Shown: positions 7,931-15,070 of the stretch, piece after piece | Position numbering within the stretch: the stretch's first letter is position 1 | How the letters are laid out: each line of letters begins with the position of its first letter | Assembly: GCA_903908605.1 (NCBI GenBank) | Contig: CAIVSQ010000149.1 | Span: 1 to 37,088, forward strand | Source: an uncultured Anaerolineae bacterium | Lineage (GTDB): Bacteria > Chloroflexota > Anaerolineae > Anaerolineales > Villigracilaceae | Reading direction: 5' to 3' | DNA length: 37,088 nucleotides | Translations under genes and position numbers: made by a program | The notes under the pieces: generated by a model | Databases searched by the model: none | The model's input: only the letters and a program-made list of their open reading frames with translations | Told to the model about the DNA's origin: nothing

Positions 7931-8904
7931 TCGCGCTACCGCTGCCGCTCAACCCGCGGGTCGTCAGTGTTGGTGATTTTGTCGCTGATTTGGTTTGTGC
8001 TATCCCATCATTACCGGTTGAAGCCGGAAAACACCAATTGGCAGATTCTATTACCGTGGAACCGGGTGGGTCCGGGAACTTTGCAGTGGCAGCCCGGCGG
8101 CTGGGTTTACAGGTTAGCATGCTGGGTGTGCGCGGAGCGGATTCTTTTGGCGACCTGGCCGCCCAGGCACTGGAAGCCGAAGCGGTCGATATCAGTGGTT
8201 TGCTGCGTCAACAGGGTGGCAGCACAACCACGGTGATTGTTCTGGCGGATACAAGCGGCAGGCATGTGTTTTTAGGTAAGTATGGCAGCGGCTCTGTGGT
8301 GGCTGTTGTGCCGGCCTGGTTGGAGCGCATCGAATCCGCAGCTGCCTTGTTTTTGAGCGGTTATTCTCTGCATGAAGATCGCCTGTGCCAGGCTGCAGTG
8401 AGCTGTATTGAGTTCGCCAGCACTCGAAATATCCCCACTTTTTTTGACCCCGGTCCGCATGTGCGAGGTCTGTCGCCTGAATTGATTGACAGCGTGGTTG
8501 GCTTGTCCAGTGTGATCCTGCTCACTGAGGATGAAATTCCACTGATCTTGCCAGGAAAAAAAGGAGTGGGGGATTGCAGGGCTCTGTTGGAACGCGGGCC
8601 AGCGATGATTTGCGTAAAGCGCGGTGCCCAGGGCTGTACCATTCTGACCCGCGAGGGAGAAACCAGCCACCCGGGTTTCCAAGTTGAAGCGCGTGATACC
8701 AATGCAGCCGGAGATTCTTTTGCCGCCGCGTTTATCTACGGGTTTCTGAACGGCTGGCCGCCGCTTGCGCTCGCTACATTTGCGAATGCCATGGGCGCGG
8801 CCAAAGTAAAAAAAATTGGTTCAGGTACGCGTGTGCCAACCGCTGATGAAGTACTCAGTGTTTTGCAGGACAATCATGACTTTATCCAATTCTTATCGAG
8901 GTGA
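7927..8904 (+). CDS. PfkB-family carbohydrate/nucleoside kinase 2
   Basis: Second ribokinase-fold kinase, 325 aa, starting at an ATG that overlaps the stop of kinase 1 (ATGA). Motifs are VSVGDFVADLV at the N-terminus, EPGGSGNFAVAARRLG (substrate site) and RDTNAAGDSF, whose catalytic Asp is residue 263. The GAGD box reads AAGD, a tolerated variation in the family. The protein is clearly divergent from kinase 1, so this is not a recent duplication. The substrate is not resolvable; a ribose or nucleoside 5'- or 1-phosphorylation role fits the neighbouring nucleoside hydrolases. Confidence 0.9.
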   Translation: MIALPLPLNPRVVSVGDFVADLVCAIPSLPVEAGKHQLADSITVEPGGSGNFAVAARRLGLQVSMLGVRGADSFGDLAAQALEAEAVDISGLLRQQGGSTTTVIVLADTSGRHVFLGKYGSGSVVAVVPAWLERIESAAALFLSGYSLHEDRLCQAAVSCIEFASTRNIPTFFDPGPHVRGLSPELIDSVVGLSSVILLTEDEIPLILPGKKGVGDCRALLERGPAMICVKRGAQGCTILTREGETSHPGFQVEARDTNAAGDSFAAAFIYGFLNGWPPLALATFANAMGAAKVKKIGSGTRVPTADEVLSVLQDNHDFIQFLSR

Positions 8905-8906
8905 AA

Positions 8907-9320
8907 ATGTTAACCAAAATTGATATTCAGACGAACAAAGGCGAAAGCCTGGTCAATATTACCGCTCAGGTTCGCGCCGCAGTGAAGGATAGCGGCGTGC
9001 AAGAGGGCCTCTGTGTTCTGTATGTTCCCCACACCACCGGTGGGTTGGTGATCAATTCCGGTATGGATCCAAATACGGCTAAGGATGTGATTGAAGAAAT
9101 TCACCGCCTGGTTCCTACCAGAGCGGATTTTCACCATATCTTCGATACCCCTGCCGATGCATCCGGGCACATCAAGGCGGTGTTGGTGGGTGGCAGCCAG
9201 GCGCTGATTGTGACCGGTGGAAATGTTCTTTTGGGAAGCTCGCAAAGTATTTTCTTTTTTGAATTTGATGGCCCACGCAACCGGCAGGTTATTGTGCGCA
9301 TTATGAAAGACCAGGAGTAA
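8907..9320 (+). CDS. YjbQ/UPF0047 family protein
   Basis: Small single-domain protein of 137 aa. The start is ATG 8907 with GAGG at 8898-8901; a GTG at 8901 overlapping the previous stop is the alternative. Family motifs are VPHTTGGLVINSG, the central HHIFD...GHIKAVLVG block containing the conserved His residues, and the C-terminal FEFDGPRNRQV. E. coli YjbQ has been reported to show secondary thiamine-phosphate synthase activity, but the physiological role of the family is unsettled. The usual LGTWQ motif is LGSSQ here. No thiamine genes or TPP riboswitch are nearby. The location among nucleoside hydrolases and PfkB kinases argues for a role in the same sugar or nucleoside pathway. Confidence 0.85.
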   Translation: MLTKIDIQTNKGESLVNITAQVRAAVKDSGVQEGLCVLYVPHTTGGLVINSGMDPNTAKDVIEEIHRLVPTRADFHHIFDTPADASGHIKAVLVGGSQALIVTGGNVLLGSSQSIFFFEFDGPRNRQVIVRIMKDQE

Positions 9321-9325
9321 AAAAC

Positions 9326-10267
9326 ATGGCACAGAAAATCATTTTTGATACTGACCCAGGTGTGGATGATGCCATGGCAATCCTGTTCGGGCTTCATTCG
9401 CCCGAATTGGAATTCCTGGGACTGACCAGCGTTTTTGGCAATACTGATACCGAAACCACTACGCTGAATGCGCTGCGCCTGGTGGAAATGGAAGGTCGCC
9501 CGGATATCCCTGTGGCAAAGGGCGCAGCTAAGCCTTATGTGCGTCCCGAACCCCGCTATGGTCACATGTTCCATGGTGTGGATGGTTTTGGGAATGCCAA
9601 CCTACCCATGCCCAAGGGCAAGGCAATAGAAAAACCAGCTGCGCAGTTTATTGTCGAAACCATCATGGCCAACCCGGGTGAGATTACGCTCGTTGCTGTT
9701 GGACCACTGACCAACCTGGCCCTGGCTTTACGACTCGAGCCACGAATTGTGCAAACGGTTAAGAGCGTGGTAGTTATGGGTGGGGCTGCTTTTAAACCTG
9801 GCAACGTTAACTATGTGGCCGAAGCCAATATATCCAACGATCCGCATGCCGCCAATCTGGTGTTTAGCGCCGGATGGGACTTGACCATGGTGGGCCTGGA
9901 TGTCACCACCCTGGCGATACAGACCAAGGAAATGATTGCGTCGCTCGTCAATACAGGCACCCCCACCACTGATTTCTTAAGAATGATATTACCGGTTTAC
10001 CAGGATGCACATAGAACCAAGGACGGTATGGATGGGGCTATCAATACCCATGATCCATCTGCGATTGGTTACCTGATTGACCCGGGCATGTTTGTTACCA
10101 GGCGTGTGCCTGTTTATGTTGAAACCCAGGGGAAATGCGCCGGTTTTACCGTCCCGGATCCGCGCCGGGCCTGGCAGGAATCTGTGGAAATCAACGTTTG
10201 TGTGGATGTCGATGCACCCAGGTTGTTGCAGTTGATGCATGACCGCCTGGTGCAAACCAAGGCCTAA
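9326..10267 (+). CDS. Inosine/uridine-type nucleoside hydrolase 1
   Basis: Ca-dependent N-ribohydrolase that would split a nucleoside into base and ribose in the cytoplasm, 313 aa. It carries the full IUNH signature: IIFDTDPGVDDAMA with D10, D14 and D15 as calcium ligands, VVMGGA near residue 150, an Asn-rich EANISNDPHAA substrate segment, and H242-D243 in NTHDPSAIG, matching the catalytic His and last Ca ligand of the Crithidia enzyme. AGGAG at the end of yjbQ serves as the ribosome binding site. It is followed by a second, divergent nucleoside hydrolase. Base specificity cannot be read from sequence. Confidence 0.93.
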   Translation: MAQKIIFDTDPGVDDAMAILFGLHSPELEFLGLTSVFGNTDTETTTLNALRLVEMEGRPDIPVAKGAAKPYVRPEPRYGHMFHGVDGFGNANLPMPKGKAIEKPAAQFIVETIMANPGEITLVAVGPLTNLALALRLEPRIVQTVKSVVVMGGAAFKPGNVNYVAEANISNDPHAANLVFSAGWDLTMVGLDVTTLAIQTKEMIASLVNTGTPTTDFLRMILPVYQDAHRTKDGMDGAINTHDPSAIGYLIDPGMFVTRRVPVYVETQGKCAGFTVPDPRRAWQESVEINVCVDVDAPRLLQLMHDRLVQTKA

Positions 10268-10279
10268 AGGATGTAATGT

Positions 10280-11206
10280 ATGCGACGCTTCTGGATTGAT
10301 ACAGATACAGCCTCGGACGATGCGGTTGCCATTCTAATGGCACTGCGCACTTCCGATGTGCACGTGGAGGGCATCTCCGTCGCCGCGGGGAATGTGCCGG
10401 TTGAAATGGGTGCGCGTAATGCCCGTTATACGGTCGAGGTATGCGGAAAAGAGACCCCTGTTTACGTAGGAGCCGACAAACCGCTCCTGCGCGAACCGCA
10501 TTTCGCATATTTTTTCCACGGCCCAGATGGCATGGGTGGCACCAATCCCCTTGAGCCGAAAAGGCCAGTGCAAGAGAAGCATGCTGTGCCTGCCTTTATT
10601 GAGGCGGTGCGTAAATACCCGGGCGAGATTACCCTGGTTACCCTGGGACCACTTACCAATATGGCGCTTGCCTTTGCACAAGCGCCTGATATCGCTAAAA
10701 AAATTAAGATGTGTTATGTCATGGGGGGTGCTGCCAATACGCTTGGCAATATCACCCCCTCGGCTGAATTTAATATCTGGTTTGACCCAGATGCTGCGCG
10801 CATGTTCTTTCATTCCGGCATTCCATTCATGATGGTTGGTTGGGAACATTGCCGGGGCAAAGCCAATTTTGACGAAGCTGAGATCCAATCCATCCTGGAT
10901 ATGCAAACGACCTATGCGAAGTTCAGTATTGACATCAATGCCACTGCCATTGCCATCAACCGGGATATGTACAGCGAGCCGGGCTTGAGTTTGCCCGACC
11001 CGGTCACAATGGCCATCGCTTTGGATCCCTCCATCGTAACACGCAGTGGTAAATATTACGTTGATGTGGAAACCAACAGCGAATTGACGCGCGGCGCCAC
11101 GATTGTGGACGAATTGGGCGTGACCCAAAAGATGGCCAACGCTGAAGTATGCTGGTCGATTGACATAGCGCGCTGGAAAGAAGCGCTTTATAAAACAATC
11201 CGGTAG
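10280..11206 (+). CDS. Nucleoside hydrolase 2, variant active site
   Basis: Second IUNH-fold protein, 308 aa. Calcium ligands are present in IDTDTASDDAVA (D7, D9, D13, D14), followed by YVMGGAAN and SAEFNIWFDPDAAR. The last ligand D240 is kept, but the residue before it is Pro239 (LPDPVTM), where nucleoside hydrolase 1 and the inosine-uridine enzymes have His. It is therefore likely active on a ribosyl bond but with different leaving-group chemistry or specificity. The two hydrolases are too different for a recent duplication and probably split different imported nucleosides. It is separated from hydrolase 1 by 12 nt and from the next gene by 5 nt. Confidence 0.9.
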   Translation: MRRFWIDTDTASDDAVAILMALRTSDVHVEGISVAAGNVPVEMGARNARYTVEVCGKETPVYVGADKPLLREPHFAYFFHGPDGMGGTNPLEPKRPVQEKHAVPAFIEAVRKYPGEITLVTLGPLTNMALAFAQAPDIAKKIKMCYVMGGAANTLGNITPSAEFNIWFDPDAARMFFHSGIPFMMVGWEHCRGKANFDEAEIQSILDMQTTYAKFSIDINATAIAINRDMYSEPGLSLPDPVTMAIALDPSIVTRSGKYYVDVETNSELTRGATIVDELGVTQKMANAEVCWSIDIARWKEALYKTIR

Positions 11207-11211
11207 GCGAT

Positions 11212-12153
11212 ATGGCAACCAAAACAGATGGCACCTGTTATTTCCTGGGAGGATCATCCGTTGATTTAATCCTCGAGATGAATCATATCCCCTTGCCTGA
11301 CGAGAAGGTTCTTGCTCAATTCTCTGGTATGCAGGCTGGTGGCCTGGTGTCCAATACTGCTTGTGCAGCCGCGCGCCTGGGATTGCCATCTGCCTGGGCC
11401 GGGGTGGTGGGCGATGATGAAGGCGGCCGCCTGGTGCTTTCTGAATTTGAGCGTTTTGGCGTGGATGCATCGTACACCCAAATTTTGCCCGGTGCCCGCT
11501 CTGATTTTTGTGTCATCATGCTCGATTCTTCACGTGAACGCACCATTCTGGTGGTTGAGACTACCAAGGGGATGCCAGATCTGACCCCGGCGTTGCTGGA
11601 TCAGCTCGAGTGTGCCCGGCTGGTATATGTCACACCTCAAAAGCAGGCTTTGTATGCCAGTATTGCGGAAACAGTTCATCGCGGGGGTGGGCAGATGGCT
11701 ATTGATGTCGAAGCGGGCAATGCGCTCAATGCCCAGGAACTTGATTTCTGTATTTCGAATGCGGATATTGTTTTTACCAACCGGGCTGCTCTGGAGCGTA
11801 GAGCCGCGGGCGCGAATCTTGAAGAAGGCGCTCGCCATTGGTTGAATATGGGCGCCAGCCTGGTGATTGCCACCTTGGGAGCCGCTGGAGCAGCGGCCTT
11901 TCGCCAGGGTGAAACCCGGTCTCAACCGGGATATATCGTCCCGGTGACGGATACGACTGGTGCTGGTGACTGTTTTCATGCTGCATTCCTTTTTGGCCTG
12001 TTATCCGGTTATTCTCTGGATGACGCGCTAGTCTTTTCCAACGCTGCGGCGGCTTTATCCGTCCAAAAGCTGGGTGCGCGCCCTGGTTTACCAAACATTG
12101 AACAAGTGCGCGCTTTTTTGGCCGGCAATCCATTAACTACGAAAATTGATTGA
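11212..12153 (+). CDS. PfkB-family carbohydrate kinase 3
   Basis: Ribokinase-fold kinase, 313 aa, ATG preceded by GGTAGGCGAT. It has GGSSVDLILEMNHIP at the N-terminus, QAGGLVSNTACAAARLG in the substrate site, and VTDTTGAGDCFHAAFLFG with catalytic Asp at residue 253, the most canonical active site of the four PfkB proteins here. Of the four it most resembles ribokinase-like sugar kinases, so ribose released by the two upstream hydrolases is a reasonable substrate guess. It precedes the SIS-domain gene by 15 nt with AGGAG in between. Confidence 0.91.
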   Translation: MATKTDGTCYFLGGSSVDLILEMNHIPLPDEKVLAQFSGMQAGGLVSNTACAAARLGLPSAWAGVVGDDEGGRLVLSEFERFGVDASYTQILPGARSDFCVIMLDSSRERTILVVETTKGMPDLTPALLDQLECARLVYVTPQKQALYASIAETVHRGGGQMAIDVEAGNALNAQELDFCISNADIVFTNRAALERRAAGANLEEGARHWLNMGASLVIATLGAAGAAAFRQGETRSQPGYIVPVTDTTGAGDCFHAAFLFGLLSGYSLDDALVFSNAAAALSVQKLGARPGLPNIEQVRAFLAGNPLTTKID

Positions 12154-12168
12154 TAGGAGATTAATATT

Positions 12169-13326
12169 ATGAACGGAATGGTAGAACAGATCCACAGTAT
12201 TCCTGGTTTAATCCGCGGGGTTGCCCGCAGTTACGATGAAGCGGTCCGCAATAAGGTTGACCATATGCTCTCCCTGTCGGTGAAACGTGTTTACCTGACG
12301 GGTTGCGGTGATTCGCATCACGCCTCCCTGGGTGCCGAGATGGCCTTTGAACACATTGCAGGCATTCCTACAGAAGCATTGACCTCCATGCAGTATGCCC
12401 GCTATGCCGCACAATTCATGCCAAAATCCGAACCTGGAACCAACCTGGTGATTGGCACCTCTGTATCGGGCGAGGTTTCCCGTACCTTGGAAGCGCTGCT
12501 GTTGGGCAAGAAATACGGTGCCACCACCATAGCGATGACCGCAACGCCGGGCAGTCGGATCGGGCGGGCTGCAGAAATTATGATTGATACCACCCAGCCG
12601 CCTTTCCAGGATCCGCCCGGTGTGCATGTTCCTGGTGTACGCTCTTATGTTGCCAACCAAATTGGCTTGTTGTTGGTTGCCATCCGTTTGGGCGAGGTGC
12701 GTGGTCGTATCCTGACCAGCGAGGCAGACAAGCTGCGTAAGGAAATTGAGTTGCTTGGTGATGCCGCCGAAAAGACCATTGCTGCCTGTGATGGAATCGC
12801 CAAACAAATGGCCGAGGAATGGAAGGATGCGCGGGAATTTGTTTTCGTCGGTGGTGGGCCTAACTTCGCTTCAGCCCTGTTTACGGCCGCCAAGGTGCTT
12901 GAGGCCTCGGGTGATAGTGCCCTGGGTCAGGATACCGAGGAATGGGGCCATTTACAGTACTTCGCACGCCAGGCAGATACCCCCACTTTCCTGATCAGCG
13001 CCGGCGATCGTGATTTATCACGTATGACCGAAATAGCTGTAGCCGCCCGCCAGGTTGGGCGCCGGGTGGCAGCAGTGGTACCCGCGTCAGCGTCGTCGAT
13101 TACGGCCAGTGCCAATAGTGTCCTGCCGTTGGCAGAAGGTGTGCGCGAGATGTTTGCGCCGGTCATTTCGGCTATCCCGGGCAGCCTGTTCGCCGCTTAC
13201 AGGTCAGACGCCATTGGCGAGCCGTTCTTCCGCAATTTCACCGGTGGCCGCAGCACCGAAGGTGGTGGTGGCATCAGCCGTATTCGCACCAGCGATACCG
13301 AAGGTCTCGACCAAATGCCCTCCTGA
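12169..13326 (+). CDS. Double SIS-domain sugar-phosphate protein (GlmS/AgaS-like)
   Basis: Cytoplasmic protein of 385 aa with two SIS sugar-isomerase domains, like the C-terminal half of GlmS. The first domain has LTGCGDSHHAS (residues 45-53) and GTSVSGEVSRT (TSVSGE 97-102), the phosphosugar-binding loops. The second domain contains VFVGGGPNF, and then GQDTEEWGHLQYF at the position of the GlmS ELKHGP motif. No glutaminase domain is present. Such proteins isomerise or deaminate ketose/aldose (amino)sugar phosphates, or remove a sugar from an amine. In this cluster it could act on a ribosylamine- or pentulose-phosphate intermediate, which is inference. AGGAG upstream supports the start. Confidence 0.86.
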   Translation: MNGMVEQIHSIPGLIRGVARSYDEAVRNKVDHMLSLSVKRVYLTGCGDSHHASLGAEMAFEHIAGIPTEALTSMQYARYAAQFMPKSEPGTNLVIGTSVSGEVSRTLEALLLGKKYGATTIAMTATPGSRIGRAAEIMIDTTQPPFQDPPGVHVPGVRSYVANQIGLLLVAIRLGEVRGRILTSEADKLRKEIELLGDAAEKTIAACDGIAKQMAEEWKDAREFVFVGGGPNFASALFTAAKVLEASGDSALGQDTEEWGHLQYFARQADTPTFLISAGDRDLSRMTEIAVAARQVGRRVAAVVPASASSITASANSVLPLAEGVREMFAPVISAIPGSLFAAYRSDAIGEPFFRNFTGGRSTEGGGGISRIRTSDTEGLDQMPS

Positions 13327-13336
13327 GAGGTGCCAG

Positions 13337-14131
13337 ATGAATAATAAATTACCGAAAATTATTGCCGCGCTGCACCTGCCGCCCTTCCCGGGTTCAAATC
13401 ATCCCGATCGGCGTTCGCTGGCTGAAATACGCGATTACACCCTGCGCAACGTGGAAGTAGCTGTACGAGCCGGGGTGACCGGGTTGTATCTGCAGGATCT
13501 TGGCGACCACCCGATTGCACCGCTGGTTCCTACGCATGTTGTCGCCGGGGTGACGGCCATTGGGATGGCAGTGCGGACAGCCTTTCCGGACCTGGCCTTG
13601 GGAGTATGCTTGATGAGCCACGGCGCGCGTGAACCGCTCGCAGTAGCTCAGGCCATTGGTGCGCAGTTTGTGCGCATCAAGGTTTATGTGGGCGTGATGA
13701 TCAAGGCTGAAGGTATGTTGCAGGGCTGTGCGCACGAGGCTATTCAATACCGTGCCCAACTTGGGGCAGAGGATATTGCCATCCTGGCGGATGTCCATGA
13801 TCGCAGTGGCTCGCCGCTTGGACAACTGCCCTTGGCAGAGGAAGCCCGCTGGGCGGCTACGTTTGGCCGGGCCGATGGCTTGATCCTGACCGGGTTGTCG
13901 TTTGCCGAAACCATATCCATGGTTTCGGAAGCGCGTCAGGCCAGGCTGGATGTTCCCCTGCTGATTGGCGGTGGCGTGAATGATAAAAATATTGGCCAAG
14001 CCCTACAGGCCGCAGATGGTGTGATTGTCAGCACGGCCTTCAAGACTGTTGGTGGGTGGACGCGCGAGTCGCTCCAGGCCGATTGGGATCCGGGCCGGGT
14101 TCGGGACTTTGTCACCGCTGCCGCTTTATGA
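13337..14131 (+). CDS. BtpA/SgcQ-family (beta/alpha)8 barrel protein
   Basis: Protein of 264 aa beginning at the ATG at 13337, 10 nt after the SIS gene, with GAGAGG at 13325-13330. A longer in-frame reading from 13055 would overlap the SIS gene by 270 nt and is rejected. BtpA hallmarks are IIAALHLPPFPGS (H13) at the start, an ADVHDRSGSPLG segment in the middle, GLILTG and the phosphate-site-like VPLLIGGGVNDKNIGQAL with DGVIVSTAFK near the end. BtpA was first linked to photosystem I stability in cyanobacteria, but most homologues sit in sugar or nucleoside clusters and have no proven reaction. The barrel with a C-terminal phosphate-binding pattern suggests a phosphosugar substrate. Confidence 0.87.
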   Translation: MNNKLPKIIAALHLPPFPGSNHPDRRSLAEIRDYTLRNVEVAVRAGVTGLYLQDLGDHPIAPLVPTHVVAGVTAIGMAVRTAFPDLALGVCLMSHGAREPLAVAQAIGAQFVRIKVYVGVMIKAEGMLQGCAHEAIQYRAQLGAEDIAILADVHDRSGSPLGQLPLAEEARWAATFGRADGLILTGLSFAETISMVSEARQARLDVPLLIGGGVNDKNIGQALQAADGVIVSTAFKTVGGWTRESLQADWDPGRVRDFVTAAAL

Positions 14132-14170
14132 GGCGCCGCATTGTTTAAAGTTTGCTAAAAGGCGATCGCA

Positions 14171-15070
14171 TTGTATATTTCAATTGGTTCTGTGATTGTT
14201 GATGATATTGTTCTGCCAGATGGGAAAACATACATGGGTATGTTTGGTGGCGGTTCCACCCACGCGATTGCCGGTATGCGCGTTTGGGCCGACCAGGTTG
14301 GCCTGGTCTCCTGGGTTGGAGATAACTTCCCTGATGACATGAAAGCCTTGTTGCAGCAAGAATTTGATTTGCGAGGGGTCGTTCGTCGACACCTGGCGAC
14401 TCCGCGTGCATGGCAGGTATTTGAATGGGACAATAAACGTACTGAGATCTTTCGCACCAGCATGGACGAATTTGTTTTTAATTCCCCAAAGCCAGCGGAA
14501 CTCCCGCTCGAATACAACGGGGCCGCTGGTGTGCACTTGCAGTGCGAGGTACACCACTTTCACGAGTGGGTGAATCTACTGCGTGGGCACGGCACCCGTG
14601 TAATTGTGTGGGAGCCGTGGGGTGAGTTATGCACCCAGTCCAACCGGGCCATCTTTCGTGAATTGATGCCACTGGTGGATGCCATCTCTCCCAACCTGTT
14701 GGAAGCCAAATGTCTGACGGGTCAGGAAGAGCCGGTGGCGATTGCCCAGGCGATGCTGGAGGATGGCGCCAGGTTGGTGGCCCTACGGATGGGGGCTGAA
14801 GGAAGCCTGGTCATGGGCAAGGACTTTCAACCGGTGCGCATCCCGGCTGTGCAAGTGGAGAAGATTGTTGATGTTACCGGGGCTGGCAATGCCTATTGTG
14901 GCGGTTTTGTGGTTGGCCTGGCTGAAACCGGTGATCCGCTACAGGCGGGTTGCTGGGGAGCGGTATCAGGGTCCTTTGCCCTGGAACAGTTTGGCGCGCT
15001 TTACCCGTTTGAGGGTGTGCGTTCCAAGGCACTCCAGCGCCTTGACGTAATAAAAGGAGCTTTGAAATGA
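14171..15070 (+). CDS. PfkB-family protein 4 with Asp-to-Asn active-site change
   Basis: Ribokinase-fold protein of 299 aa. The start must be the TTG at 14171, because an in-frame TAA lies at 14156-14158 and no other start codon intervenes; AAAAGG at 14157-14162 is a plausible ribosome binding site. It has MFGGGSTHAIAGMRVW (substrate site) and DVTGAGNAYCGGF, where the catalytic Asp of GAGD is Asn240. The rest of the ATP-site motif is kept. The change probably removes or alters kinase activity; the protein may bind its ligand as a regulator or perform different chemistry. The same Asn occurs, as far as I recall, in fungal MAK32-like proteins. Its stop overlaps the PurD-like start (ATGA). Confidence 0.85.
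   Translation: MYISIGSVIVDDIVLPDGKTYMGMFGGGSTHAIAGMRVWADQVGLVSWVGDNFPDDMKALLQQEFDLRGVVRRHLATPRAWQVFEWDNKRTEIFRTSMDEFVFNSPKPAELPLEYNGAAGVHLQCEVHHFHEWVNLLRGHGTRVIVWEPWGELCTQSNRAIFRELMPLVDAISPNLLEAKCLTGQEEPVAIAQAMLEDGARLVALRMGAEGSLVMGKDFQPVRIPAVQVEKIVDVTGAGNAYCGGFVVGLAETGDPLQAGCWGAVSGSFALEQFGALYPFEGVRSKALQRLDVIKGALK

Noticed and set aside
8907-9320. Thiamine role for yjbQ, with a TPP riboswitch
   Set aside because: No thi genes and no leader; the gene lies 2 nt after another gene with no room for a riboswitch.
10334-11470. Long open frame (378 codons) on the - strand opposite nucleoside hydrolase 2
   Set aside because: Its amino acid pattern is low-complexity and family-less, and the opposite strand carries a complete hydrolase with motifs and a ribosome binding site. 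It is an antisense shadow.
13055-13336. N-terminal extension of the BtpA gene
   Set aside because: It overlaps the SIS gene and ends in an ATG with GAGAGG before it; the extension has no BtpA character.
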